Below, in pieces: positions 17,391 to 27,394 of a DNA stretch of 64,000 nt. Source of the DNA: Tribonema minus (Eukaryota > Sar > Xanthophyceae > Tribonematales > Tribonemataceae); NCBI GenBank assembly GCA_017506865.1, contig JAFCMP010000517.1, positions 720,894 to 784,893 on the forward strand, given 5' to 3'. The position numbers and the translations under genes were made by a program. Positions within the stretch are counted from its first letter, which is position 1, and each line of letters starts with the position of its first letter. The notes beneath the pieces were generated by a model, which made no database searches, was not told where the DNA came from, and worked only from the letters and a program-made list of their open reading frames with translations.

Positions 17391-20045
17391 GAAAATCTGC
17401 TAAGGGTCGTACCTGTCCGATTTTGGGTCAGCCGCTCTGAAAAGTATTTCTGGCAGTACCGGATTGCAAAGTACAGACTGTTGAAGTAAGAAGTAAACTT
17501 CAAATTATACTATTTTCAAGATACATACCCTTTAGGGTCAGTAACCATGTAGGGGAGCCTTGAACCTCCGATAGTCACCACTCACCCTACCGGTCTATGA
17601 TGCTACATAGTAAACTGCAAATTACACTATTTTCAAGATACATACCCTTTAGGGTCAGTAACCATGTAGGGGAGCCTTGAACCTCCGATAGTCACCACTC
17701 ACCCTACCGGTCTATGATGCTACATAATGTTTGCGTGATTTACGAAAATCTGCTAAGGGTCGTACCTGTCCGATTTTGGGTCAGCCGCTCTGAAAAGTAT
17801 TTCTGGCAGTACCGGATTGCAAAGTACAGACTCTTGAAGTAAGAAGTAAACTTCAAATAATACTATTTTCAAGATACATACCCTTAGGGTCAGTAACCAT
17901 GTAGGGGAGCCTTGAACCTCCGATAGTCACCACTCACCCTACCGGTCTATGATGCTACATAGTAAACTGCAAATTACACTATTTTCAAGATACATACCCT
18001 TTAGGGTCAGTAACCATGTAGGGGAGCCTTGAACCTCCGATAGTCACCACTCACCCTACCGGTCTATGATGCTACATAATGTTTGCGTGATTTACGAAAA
18101 TCTGCTAAGGGTCGTACCTGTCCGATTTTGGGTCAGCCGCTCTGAAAAGTATTTCTGGCAGTACCGGATTGCAAAGTACAGACTCTTGAAGTAAGAAGTA
18201 AACTTCAAATAATACTATTTTCAAGATACATACCCTTAGGGTCAGTAACCATGTAGGGGAGCCTTGAACCTCCGATAGTCACCACTCACCCTACCGGTCT
18301 ATGATGCTACATAATATTTGCACGATTTACGAAAATCTGCTAAGGGTCGTACCTGTCCGATTTTGGGTCAGCCGCTCTGAAAAGTATTTCTGGCAGTACC
18401 GGATTGCAAAGTACAGACTGTTGAAGTAAGAAGTAAACTTCAAATTATACTATTTTCAAGATACATACCCTTTAGGGTCAGTAACCATGTAGGGGAGCCT
18501 TGAACCTCCGATAGTCACCACTCACCCTACCGGTCTATGATGCTACATAGTAAACTGCAAATTACACTATTTTCAAGATACATACCCTTTAGGGTCAGTA
18601 ACCATGTAGGGGAGCCTTGAACCTCCGATAGTCACCACTTACCCTACCGGTCTATGATGCTACATAATGTTTGCGTGATTTACGAAAATCTGCTAAGGGT
18701 CGTACCTGTCCGATTTTGGGTCAGCCGCTCTGAAAAGTATTTCTGGCAGTACCGGATTGCAAAGTACAGACTGTTGAAGTAAGAAGTAAACTTCAAATAA
18801 TACTATTTTCAAGATACATACCCTTAGGGTCAGTAATCATGTAGGGGAGCCTTGAACCTCCGATAGTCACCACTCACCCTACCGGTCTATGATGCTACAT
18901 AATATATGCGTGACTTACGAAAATCTGCTAAGGGTCGTACCTGTCCGATTTTGGGTCAGCCGCTCTGAAAAGTATTTCTGGCAGTACCGGATTGCAAAGT
19001 ACAGACTGTTGAAGTAAGAAGTAAACTTCAAATTATACTATTTTCAAGATACATACCCTTTAGGGTCAGTAACCATGTAGGGGAGCCTTGAACCTCCGAT
19101 AGTCACCACTCACCCTACCGGTCTATGATGCTACATAATATTTGCGTGATTTACGAAAATCTGCTAAGGGTCGTACCTGTCCGATTTTGGGTCAGCCGCT
19201 CTGAAAAGGATTTCTGGCAGTACCGGATTGCAAAGTACAGACTGTTGAAGTAAGAAGTAAACTTCAAATTATACTATTTTCAAGATACATACCCTTTAGG
19301 GTCAGTAACCATGTAGGGGAGCCTTGAACCTCCGATAGTCACCACTCACCCTACCGGTCTATGATGCTACATAATATTTGCGCGATTTACGAAAATCTGC
19401 TAAGGGTCGTACCTGTCCGATTTTGGGTCAGCCGCTCTGAAAAGTATTTCTGGCAGTACCGGATTGCAAAGTACAGACTGTTGAAGTAAGAAGTAAACTT
19501 CAAATTATACTATTTTCAAGATACATACCCTTTAGGGTCAGTAACCATGTAGGGGAGCCTTGAACCTCCGATGGTCACCACTCACCCTACCGGTCTATGA
19601 TGCTACATAATATTTGCGTGATTTACGAAAATCTGCTAAGGGTCGTACCTGTCCGACTTTGGGTCAGCCGCTCTGAAAAGTATTTCTGGCAGTACCGGAT
19701 TGCAAAGTACAGACTGTTGAAGTAAGAAGTAAACTTCAAATTATATTTAGTAACAGAATACATACCCTTTAGGGTCAGTAACCATGTAGGGGAGCCTTGA
19801 ACCTGCGATAGTCACCACTCACCCTACCGGTATATGATGCTACATAATATTTGCGTGATTTACTAAATCTTCTAAGGGTCGTACCTGTCCGATTTTGGGT
19901 CAGCCGCTCTGAAAAGTATTTCTGGCAGTACCGGATTGCAAACTACAGACTGTTGAAGTAAGAAGTAAACTTCAAATATATCTAGTACAGAATTCATTCC
20001 CTTTAGGCTGAGTAACCATGTAGGGGAGCCCTGAACCTCCAATAA
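17391..20045 (+). repeat. ~235-240 bp satellite array
   Basis: Ten copies of a unit containing CCTGTCCGATTTTGGGTCAG (at about 17411, 17767, 18120, 18352, 18707, 18940, 19180, 19418, 19650 and 19885). Three spacings are ~355 bp because a ~117 bp half-unit holding only the stem-loop core is additionally duplicated (near 17,605, 17,955 and 18,550). Copies differ by only a few bases; the last one (19,985-20,045) is degenerate. No gene. Confidence 0.95.
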
Positions 20046-20175
20046 TCAACACGGGACGGCTTCGTGGATGACTCTACGGGTATCAGTGTCTCAGGAGCAC
20101 CGGCAGCACCAAGCATGGCATGCCACATGCCAGATACGGTCATATTTTTTTGTCCAACATTTTGTATAATGTAAT

Positions 20176-20466
20176 ATGATGATACGGGATGGTCTGTGCA
20201 AGGTTTGCGGCATTGAGGTACGTCGGGGGAAAGGTGAATTGTGTAGGAAACATGAAGCCGACGAGCGAAACAGAACGCACATGTTACGGAGAGTAATGAT
20301 GGACCGTGAGGTGTTACGTGTTGCTCGCGACAGCATGAAGAAAAAGTGGCAGCAAACATGCGACCTAAACACGAAAGCTGTTTCTAGTGCTGTCACTTTG
20401 GCTAGATCAGAACGGCTATCGCAGCTTGCAGATGCGCGCAAGAGCACAACTTTGCACAATAATTAA
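20176..20466 (+). CDS. Small CxxC/CxxH zinc-binding-like protein, 96 aa
   Basis: ATG ATG start at 20176 (AT-rich leader). The N-terminus has LCKVCGIEVRRGKGELCRKH, i.e. C-x2-C and C-x2-H, a single treble-clef-like zinc site. The rest is a strongly basic helix (about residues 30-90). Such size and layout fit a small nucleic-acid-binding or regulatory protein. Family not recognised. Confidence 0.5.
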   Translation: MMIRDGLCKVCGIEVRRGKGELCRKHEADERNRTHMLRRVMMDREVLRVARDSMKKKWQQTCDLNTKAVSSAVTLARSERLSQLADARKSTTLHNN

Positions 20467-20483
20467 TGACACATGATCAAGCA

Positions 20484-20927
20484 TCACTTGTGCTCATTAA
20501 TGAACTTGTCAAAAGAATGCGTTTCAATCTTTTCAAATCTACTGCGCAATATGTTACTGTACATGGTTGAGTTGCGGTAATTGACGTGCCATGACGAATC
20601 TGCCCTGTAAATGTTGCCACCTATTCCCTGGAACAACTTGTAAGTGTGGAATGCTTTGCACACATTGTCATCCCATGTAAACTTTTGTGTTACCTCAACG
20701 CAGGTGGGTGCTAGAGAAGTGATATTTTCCTGCAGTGTCCAGTTCTGCAGTTTGAACCTGTTCTGTAATCCTTGCGAAGGTATTGCTGCGCACTTATACA
20801 TTCGGGATATGCAGGTCCATTTTGTCGTGTCCTGCATCACTAGGGTGGCAGTGTAATTGTGTATCATCCCGCTGAATTCCGTGAGGAATCCTGCGTAGAT
20901 GGATTTAACGATACGGTGGTAGAGCAT
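20484..20927 (-). CDS. Hypothetical protein, 147 aa
   Basis: ATG at 20927. A soluble protein with five cysteines (including WTCISRMYKC), several Asn-X-Ser/Thr sites and aromatic residues, suggesting a possibly lumenal or extracellular fold, although no clean signal peptide is seen. It converges with the small zinc protein. No family recognised. Confidence 0.45.
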   Translation of the reverse strand: MLYHRIVKSIYAGFLTEFSGMIHNYTATLVMQDTTKWTCISRMYKCAAIPSQGLQNRFKLQNWTLQENITSLAPTCVEVTQKFTWDDNVCKAFHTYKLFQGIGGNIYRADSSWHVNYRNSTMYSNILRSRFEKIETHSFDKFINEHK

Positions 20928-21039
20928 TTTCAAAGCTCTTTAATTACGCATCACATTATTGACAACGGTGAACATTCACACCATCTGCCGCACTTCCACG
21001 TGTAAATAATGTTGTGCCAAACTGTCAATATCGAAAGTG

Positions 21040-21501
21040 ATGGAACGCCTAGTTGCTGAAGCGGTGAGCGATATAGTTGAAGGGGCGTACTCGCTTCGGC
21101 AACTGCATCAGGCTATCAATGATGAGTTGGCCAAAGTGCCGTTGTTTGATAATGTCGTCTACAATGCATGTTACGGCGGCTTAAACTACTCTGACTGCTT
21201 CCTCGAGTACAGAAAAGAATCAAAATCTGATTGTTGTTGCATCGAGCGCATGGAGGAATTCGGGATGTACATGGCAACAGAAGCTGTGGGTGAGTTATGC
21301 TCTTTTCTCAACTTGCCGGACACGGCTCCAGATGAATACCATAAATGCGAGAATGACGTTTATCAGGAGTTGTCTGACGAGGTAAAGTTCGGCCTGCACT
21401 GTGCCAGTGGGCAATACTGCAAGCTGTCCATAGCATGCGTGCCTCGCTACGCAGATTGGACTATCACGGACTATGACGGCCTACAGAGTGTAACATATTG
21501 A
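21040..21501 (+). CDS. Hypothetical acidic Cys-containing protein, 153 aa
   Basis: ATG at 21040. Helical N-terminus, then a Cys-rich stretch (SDCCCIERMEEFG) and an acidic C-terminal half with further cysteines (CENDVYQEL, LHCASGQYCKLSIAC). No membrane helix. It sits directly upstream of the GH26 gene in the same direction (80 bp gap). Function unknown. Confidence 0.5.
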   Translation: MERLVAEAVSDIVEGAYSLRQLHQAINDELAKVPLFDNVVYNACYGGLNYSDCFLEYRKESKSDCCCIERMEEFGMYMATEAVGELCSFLNLPDTAPDEYHKCENDVYQELSDEVKFGLHCASGQYCKLSIACVPRYADWTITDYDGLQSVTY

Positions 21502-21581
21502 ACGTCATTAATAAGAACCGGTTCACTTCGTTACCAGATGCCGCCGCCAAAATAATATTGCTGTCTTCTAATGTGATAGGC

Positions 21582-22816
21582 ATGAGACGCACTCTAGCGT
21601 TGTCATTTATGCTTGCTGCACAGTCTGTCAAGGCACATAACGTTACGGCTCACATAGTAAGTGTTCCCAGAGGGGACCCCACTTGCATCCACGCATGGCT
21701 GGAGCCCAAAACCCTCGGATTCTGCTGCCCGTTCGACTGCCCGAAGTGTAAGGCGACTTGTGCAGCTTTTCCGCGGGGAACGAGTGCCAGAGTGCTGAAA
21801 AGGTGCTGCGGGAGTGAAATGAAACGGTCTTGTGAACGCAGTAAGGCGCCATGTGTGGTTGATGTCGCCAAACGCTTCCCTCCTGCAGGTGTCGCAACAC
21901 GCGGTGCCGATGCTTGCCGTCCTGCTGATATCGGTTTGCACGCCGGCGACACGAAGCATCAATTGTCTCCCCGTGCAATTGAATACGGCTCCAAGTTCTC
22001 GGCAGTGCTGCTGTTTCTGCCCGCGATGTCATCGGCGCTGAAATGGAACTATGTAGAACAATTTTTGAAAAAGGGATATGATGTCCATCTGGTTATTGAA
22101 TTCATGTCAAACGACCCCCTACATGACATCAGCAACGGTATTTACGACAAAGTGCTACAGACTTTTGCAGCCGATGCGAATGGATACATTGGAAAAAGCG
22201 TGTCTATATTCGCCCCCTGCACGAACTAAACGGAAATTGGTACAATTGGTGTGTGTTCTACAAGGCTCCAGATGGTGGCAACATCCCTCTCTACCTGACT
22301 GCATTCCGCCGAGTGGTGACAGTTCTGAGGGAGGGAGCCCCGGATACGTTTCTCTTCCAACAGCACTTCAATCCGGTCAACTACGGCAACACTGTGTACG
22401 TACCCTTGGTGAGTATGTATGCGGGTGATGACTTTGTCGATATGGTCACTGTGTCCACCTATAACGCTTGTGGCACGAGCTCGGTTGTGCTGCGGACCTT
22501 CACCCAGGTGTTGAACGTGTGGTACTACCAGATGCTCGACATTACGAATCGCCCCATCGGCATTGGAGAGATCGGAACTACTAGTTATTGTGGCGTTGAT
22601 AAGCCAGCATGGCTAAAAGACGCTTGGAAGCAACTGGCTCTGAAGTACACGTCTGTGACGAGTATTGACTGGTTCATGGAGAACAAGCCCTTCGGTCACA
22701 CGACAAAGGACTGGGACACGAACAGCAATGCAGACACCTCTGCATTCGCATCAGGATGGAACGAGTTTAAACAGGACACACGTGCACCAAATGCTCAAGC
22801 AGTCAACATAATGTAA
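21582..22816 (+). CDS. GH26-like beta-mannanase, one frameshift
   Basis: GH26 enzymes cut beta-1,4-mannan. ATG 21582 encodes a signal peptide (RRTLALSFMLAAQSVKA), then a Cys-rich segment, then the barrel. The frame stops at 22229, but the next frame (usable from about 22,195) continues the fold with RPLHELNGNWYNW, the GH26 motif holding the acid/base Glu, and later IGIGEIGTT with the nucleophile Glu and the family-like ending KPAWLKDAW..IDWFMENK. The break lies at a run of five A (22193-22197); one extra A restores the frame. The predicted product is secreted and about 410 residues. It may soften a mannan-containing algal wall. Single-base error or early decay are both possible. Confidence 0.75.
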
Positions 22817-22901
22817 GCGATGTGATGCAAAACTGCGACAAGAACTGCCGAAAGATCCAGCGTCTTGTCAGATGTACTGTTGGTCATTTGTAAGCGACAA
22901 C

Positions 22902-23372
22902 TTAAGATGTTTCAGTGGTGTACGGCTCCAATATGATCGACACCTCACCAGGTGTGTGTCCGTACTGAACAATTTCGCCATTCTTGATTGTGAACGTCAT
23001 AGGCGTCCAAAACATCCACGATTCTTTCATGTGTACGAAAGCCTCCATATTCGCCGGGTACAAGTGGAGAACATTGCTGTAGTCACTCAGTAGTTGTTCC
23101 TCGTCCAGTGTATTGTCTCCCCAGAGCGGTATATACATTGCGACGGACTGGACAGCGTCATCTTGGTATCTCGCGTTCTCATTCAGCTGGTGAAGTGTGT
23201 CAAGCTCCTGTCCCCAAAATGTCAGAGTGAAATAGGCCGATGAGACTAGAGCATGCAGGGGCATTGGCTCCTGAAATGTTCCCATCCTGTAGCAGAGCGC
23301 ATCCATGATGTCTATGTTGTGAAAGTGACAGCAACAATAGATTGTTTGGGTGATTCGTGTATGTGGCTCCAA
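22902..23372 (-). CDS. C-terminal continuation of the kinase gene, or separate small protein
   Basis: The open frame has no ATG until about 23,306 (MDALCYRMG). It encodes a soluble, aromatic-rich region (VSSAYFTLTFWGQELDTLHQL). The kinase frame, a short middle frame (about 23,550-23,340) and this frame line up head to tail on the same strand with plausible composition, so they may form one protein of ~480 residues broken by two indels. Alternatively a separate ~134-residue protein starts at 23,306. Confidence 0.4.
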   Translation of the reverse strand: MEPHTRITQTIYCCCHFHNIDIMDALCYRMGTFQEPMPLHALVSSAYFTLTFWGQELDTLHQLNENARYQDDAVQSVAMYIPLWGDNTLDEEQLLSDYSNVLHLYPANMEAFVHMKESWMFWTPMTFTIKNGEIVQYGHTPGEVSIILEPYTTETS

Positions 23373-23402
23373 ACCGGTATATGTGCCGAATCAGATTCGT
23401 GA

Positions 23403-24389
23403 TTACAGCTTCATGCTTGAGATTTGAGATTTCCAGTGCTTGTAATACAGCCTCCATGTATTTGTATTCAATGTGGCTAAATCGTCTCTTGACTGTGGCC
23501 AGCTTACGTGGCGCGGCCTGCTTCCATATCCTATGAAGAACGATTCCCACACACTTCGCGGAGCGCTGAGCATGAAGTTGAACATGTCAAAATCCTTGTA
23601 CGTTGACGCCTGTGTACGAGCTATGCCTGCGACTGACGTAGTTCTGTCAAAGTCTAGCACGTACACTTTGTTGTCGCTGGACAGCATCCAGTTCCCTCCA
23701 TGTGTATCACCGTGCACTATACTGATCCTGTGCAGCGCAAGCAGCACGGAGCCAACTCTTTGCGCGATGCTGTTCTTGTGCTCTGATGATATGGCCTCAT
23801 CATACAACACATCGCCCACCGTCCTACCTGCTAAACGCGCCATGACTACTAGCCCTATCTTCTCTGTGTCGGCTCTCATGGTCATGGCATCTGCAATTTT
23901 CGCTGTGAGGATGAGCGGACCTCCACTGCCATCAGTGGTTCGCAACTCGTGTATCATTTGATGTGTACGAACGCCATATGTAAACTCAGTCGGAGTGACA
24001 GTGCGCCATTCGTGTGTTTTAGCACTCATAGTTACGTTTATCCCAGGCGCATCTTCCCTCTGCTGGATTCGTGTAACTTTCAACACGTGATGTACATTTC
24101 TGGTATCTACCATGTTCATGACGACGCCGTACGCACCGTGTGCCATCATATCAGTGATCCGGTAACCTAGAGCGCCTACTGGCATAGCTTTGCTCATTGC
24201 GAGGCACGGATCGCCATGTCCTGGGGGAATGTCAATCTTTAGAACGTTGCTCATTGCTTCGATAGTGTCATTCTCCAAACGACACGGATGGCGACTGTCC
24301 CTTCTCCGTGCCGCTGTCTGTTGCCGCCACCTTGCGATGAAGTCGCCATGCACCTCACGTATGCGAAGGATTTGCCGCGCCCTCTCCAA
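23403..24389 (-). CDS. Protein kinase-like phosphotransferase
   Basis: In the 328-residue frame, AHGAYGVV (residues 83-90) is the Gly-rich loop, K104 in VLKV the ATP lysine, HGDTHGGNW (226-234) the catalytic loop with D228 and N233, and DFD (246-248) the metal-binding motif. The HGDxHxxN form resembles Bud32/RIO/APH-type atypical kinases more than classic Ser/Thr kinases. The first ATG in this frame is at 24254; upstream residues are helical and charged and lack an ATG, and an adjoining frame (about 24,620-24,445) seems to supply the real N-terminus. The C-terminus also shifts frame. Substrate unknown. Confidence 0.7.
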   Translation of the reverse strand: MERARQILRIREVHGDFIARWRQQTAARRRDSRHPCRLENDTIEAMSNVLKIDIPPGHGDPCLAMSKAMPVGALGYRITDMMAHGAYGVVMNMVDTRNVHHVLKVTRIQQREDAPGINVTMSAKTHEWRTVTPTEFTYGVRTHQMIHELRTTDGSGGPLILTAKIADAMTMRADTEKIGLVVMARLAGRTVGDVLYDEAISSEHKNSIAQRVGSVLLALHRISIVHGDTHGGNWMLSSDNKVYVLDFDRTTSVAGIARTQASTYKDFDMFNFMLSAPRSVWESFFIGYGSRPRHVSWPQSRDDLATLNTNTWRLYYKHWKSQISSMKL

Positions 24390-24742
24390 CGCTCCGACTA
24401 GGCGCTGGTTTGATTCGGCCTGCCGTTGCTCGGCACTACGTCCTCATGGAGAGCCCAGCAGCCTACTACACACTGCGAATTGACGCCTCTTTGGCGTGTT
24501 CATCTCCGGAGTTATTATGCGCTGCTTCCAAATGTCGTAAGCCGCCCTCTTGTCTGCTCTGTTTTTGCCATCTCCATTTGTTTCTCTCATGTACACAATC
24601 CATGGATTCGGCGACATGCATCTGCTCGCCTTGGTCGTGTAGCATTTGGGGCGTGCACACGGAGGCATCAGCCTTAACCTTACTTGAGAGTGACAAACAT
24701 ATTTTTGCGAACGAAACCTAAATTGATGAGAGTCCGATTTTA

Positions 24743-25274
24743 ATGTTGAGTGCCTGCAATGAGACACAGCTAATGAATTCTGAGTGCGAAACTGACATGA
24801 GATCGCCGATGCGCGCATCACGCGCTCTGTCTCGCACTGCTTCTGAGCTGCTCGAGCTAGAGCGGCAGCGCATGTCAGCCCATGCTGCTGCTGTGACCGC
24901 GATCAAGAACAATGGTGACCCCCCCTAGGTATGATCTGTGTAGAATCAAAATTATTGTGAGTGCTGAATGTCAAATGAACTTTGACTTATGGCGCGTGGT
25001 TTTCAGACATCTGGGTATTGATGAGAACGTGTCGTTCAGGTTTCCGCCTGAGAAAATAGATATGTCAACATTTGAGGGTACCCTGTCTAGGCATCTCACA
25101 ATGAAGCGCGCATGTACAAGCTGCAACGGCAAGGAGACGCTGTGTGTCATGCAAGTGACGCCTCGTAAGGCTTTTTGCATAATGGTCAGTGGGGACTCCG
25201 TGTCGCATTGGAAGCAGCTCATAGAGAATGAACTTTACCTTATTAATTATTCGAGTGACTTCTCCTTTTATTGA
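24743..25274 (+). CDS. Hypothetical protein, frame broken at a C run
   Basis: ATG 24743 opens a 61-codon frame rich in Arg/Ser/Glu (RALSRTASELLELERQRM) that stops right after a seven-C run at 24919-24925. The neighbouring frame, with its own ATG at 24912, continues with soluble beta-like sequence and a C-x2-C pair (RACTSCNGKETLC) to 25274. One C gained or lost joins them into ~177 residues. The 120-residue part from 24912 alone is also possible. Confidence 0.45.
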
Positions 25275-25450
25275 TTGATCGTGCATGCATTCCCGGGTCG
25301 ATGCTAAGCTGCCACTGACGGCTTTTGTAAGTATACGATACGCGCACTGTGGGGCACTGATTCGCTACCATTCATGTTGACGTTACGACATGTTATGGCT
25401 TGAACATCTTGCGGATCGAAGCGCCCCTAGTCAATGTGCGATTGGGAGTG

Positions 25451-25876
25451 TCATGCAGCTGGTGCCCCTTGCGCTCCCACTCTTTCCACTTTCTCATCGA
25501 AGGCAGCTTTGAGGTTGACTGACATGGTGTCTGACTTTGTTGCTAGCTCTGTGGCCTTGGTGTCAATGTGGTCAATTGCATGCGTGTTTGCAGCAGCGTC
25601 TGTGCGTACGGCCTCAATATTTTTGTTGAGTGAGTCACTCAGTGCTGTGTAAACATCATCCGACCGCTTCGCCTCCTGCTGCGCCTTGTCTGAGATGTCA
25701 CTGATACGAGTTGCCATCGTGGACACGCTATACTTGGTGTCACATAAAACCTGGCTTCCTTGGATGCTGTTCTGTAACCTTTTCTCCATCTCTTTCGCCT
25801 CTGCACGGACTTGATCAACATCTTCACGCAGCTTCTGAAGCTCCTCTTGAATGTCATTTGACAACAGACCACCCAT
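25451..25876 (-). CDS. Predicted N-myristoylated coiled-coil protein, 141 aa
   Basis: ATG at 25876 encodes MGGLLSND, fitting the N-myristoylation consensus M-G-x3-S. The remainder is one long coiled coil (heptads from EELQKLREDVDQVRAEAKEMEKRL onward) with repeating DT/DA helical segments and an Ala/Pro tail. This design suits a protein tethered to a membrane face, for example between virion membrane and core, but that is inference. No transmembrane helix. A related coiled-coil repeat gene runs off the right edge of the window. Confidence 0.6.
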   Translation of the reverse strand: MGGLLSNDIQEELQKLREDVDQVRAEAKEMEKRLQNSIQGSQVLCDTKYSVSTMATRISDISDKAQQEAKRSDDVYTALSDSLNKNIEAVRTDAAANTHAIDHIDTKATELATKSDTMSVNLKAAFDEKVERVGAQGAPAA

Positions 25877-25978
25877 TTTAAGCAGCTATGCTTCAAGTGT
25901 ACAAAATAAACATGTCATCTGTTGCATAAATTGAGGCAAGATCGAAGAAGGTCGCCTTCCGAAGTTCACATGCCCCGT

Positions 25979-26479
25979 TTAATTTACAATCGAGTCCACA
26001 AACTCCTTGTACCCGACGCCGTCTCTTTTCGTTTCCCAGTCGCTTACCCGGATTCTGTACAGCGCCAGCATGTGTTTAACCAGGCTCATTAGCTTTGGCT
26101 CCATTCCATCTGGTACACTGCAGGTGCCCATATGAGCCCCAAGGAGCATGTCGGCAGACTGTTCATCTCCAGCATGTGTCAACTCCGTAGTTCTCTCATG
26201 TAGCGTGTTTATGTACAGCATGGCGTACGTGATGAGCTCTTGAGTGCTGAAGTAAGGATGCAAATACTTCACGAATCTCCATACCTTGAGAAGCTGATCA
26301 GTGAGCGTCTTCATCTCGTCCAGGTCAGGCTCTGGTAAACCCCAGCCGGTGAGCATCTCGCATATATCGTGTACTTCAAACGATGTCTCTCGCAGGCTGT
26401 CCATTTCGTGCCTCGCATACACTGCCGGGTTGACATTCCGGGCGACCCTCAGGAGCACTGTACTCGACAACGGTAGCAT
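25979..26479 (-). CDS. Hypothetical helical protein, 166 aa
   Basis: ATG at 26479 chosen because upstream codons read through the GAATCCC-like repeats. All-helical soluble protein with conserved-looking segments (DICEMLTGWGLPEPDLDEMKTL and KLMSLVKHMLALYRIRVSDW). No cysteine cluster or membrane helix. Family not recognised. The degenerate GAATCCCC repeats at 26,527-26,570 lie 50-90 bp upstream of its start. Confidence 0.5.
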   Translation of the reverse strand: MLPLSSTVLLRVARNVNPAVYARHEMDSLRETSFEVHDICEMLTGWGLPEPDLDEMKTLTDQLLKVWRFVKYLHPYFSTQELITYAMLYINTLHERTTELTHAGDEQSADMLLGAHMGTCSVPDGMEPKLMSLVKHMLALYRIRVSDWETKRDGVGYKEFVDSIVN

Positions 26480-26526
26480 CACGAACGAGAGCTGTGGAGT
26501 GTAGTGTGTAGGCAGCCTGCGCAAAC

Positions 26527-26570
26527 GCGAATCCCCACGAACTCGCGAATCCCCACACAAACCTGAATCA
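26527..26570. repeat. Degenerate GAATCCCC repeat upstream of hypothetical gene
   Basis: Two CGCGAATCCCCAC units plus CTGAATC, less regular than the array at 13.9-14.05 kb, but again directly 5' of a virus-like gene (minus strand, start 26479). Confidence 0.6.
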
Positions 26571-26592
26571 TATTCCGTGGGGGATACCCCAG

Positions 26593-26650
26593 GGCCGTCA
26601 CAACTCCGCAGAACACGTCACCAGTGACCCAAACGCATCACCAGTGCCAT
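26593..26650 (+). repeat. Dispersed ~57 bp repeat, copy 1
   Basis: GCCGTCACAACTCCG followed by a GTCACCAGTGAC dyad and CGCATCACCAGTG. The same order recurs at 31,781-31,840 in the same orientation with about 90 percent identity. Confidence 0.85.
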
Positions 26651-26893
26651 CGTATCGCGACTCGTCAGGTGACAGGAGTGTCATCACGGCGTTTGGCAGC
26701 ACAGCAGCAGATCCTAAACAAGGACAAACGGGATGGCGACAGCAGGATTGGAATCACAGCTTCATCGTGATGATATCGCAGCAGGTAAGAGTTGGTGACT
26801 CCAGCAGTTGCTTGACGGTCTAGATCCAAGTATCTTTGCGTCTGTTATAGGCAAATTTTAAATCCTGGTGCAATCGTCTCTCGTGCCTCAGTC

Positions 26894-27331
26894 ATGACGG
26901 GGTCAGTTTGTTGTCTGATGTGCTCGACACTTGTCTTCTCAGGTTGCCTCACCGTGCAGCACGATGTGGTGAATAGCAGGGAGCTGAGAACACTGAGCCC
27001 GAAGGAGTGGACCACAGTTCGCGCTGGCAACCTCAATGCCCTCTTCGAAGCCTTGCGCGGGCTGAAAGAGGATGAACCGACCCTCATCTGCCTCGAGCAA
27101 GATCCATTCGCCGATCTGCAACTGTTTGTGGTCAGCATCCGCACTGATCCCGTCCTTTTCCCCTCTGAGGAACACGTGCTTCCTCTGTACAAGTACATTT
27201 CAGAGGGTCCTCGCGTGGCAAAGTACCGAGCGCCATACTTGGCCTTCATAGAACATAAGCTACCGATGATCGCACTCAAGGCTGGCTTCGTATGCCTGAT
27301 CTCGCAGACGGAAAGCGATATTTGTGCTTGA
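26894..27331 (+). CDS. Hypothetical protein, 145 aa
   Basis: ATG at 26894 encodes a Cys-containing hydrophobic start (CCLMCSTLVFSGCL) that may be a signal or anchor, then a soluble alpha/beta region (LNALFEALRGLKEDEPTLICLEQ, LFVVSIRTDPVLFPSEEHVLP). The ending is a hydrophobic strand and a short tail. No known family. Composition resembles the neighbouring intronless genes. It is not certain that the first 25 residues are translated. Confidence 0.45.
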   Translation: MTGSVCCLMCSTLVFSGCLTVQHDVVNSRELRTLSPKEWTTVRAGNLNALFEALRGLKEDEPTLICLEQDPFADLQLFVVSIRTDPVLFPSEEHVLPLYKYISEGPRVAKYRAPYLAFIEHKLPMIALKAGFVCLISQTESDICA

Positions 27332-27394
27332 AGTTTGACTTCCAAGCGCATATAGTTGAGTTTGTACGCAAGTCTGTCGGCCCATGAATCTGGT

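Noticed and set aside
17391-20045. CCCTTTAGGG in every satellite unit as telomere-like sequence
   Set aside because: TTTAGGG is a plant/green-algal telomere word, but it occurs once per ~240 bp within a palindrome and never in tandem.
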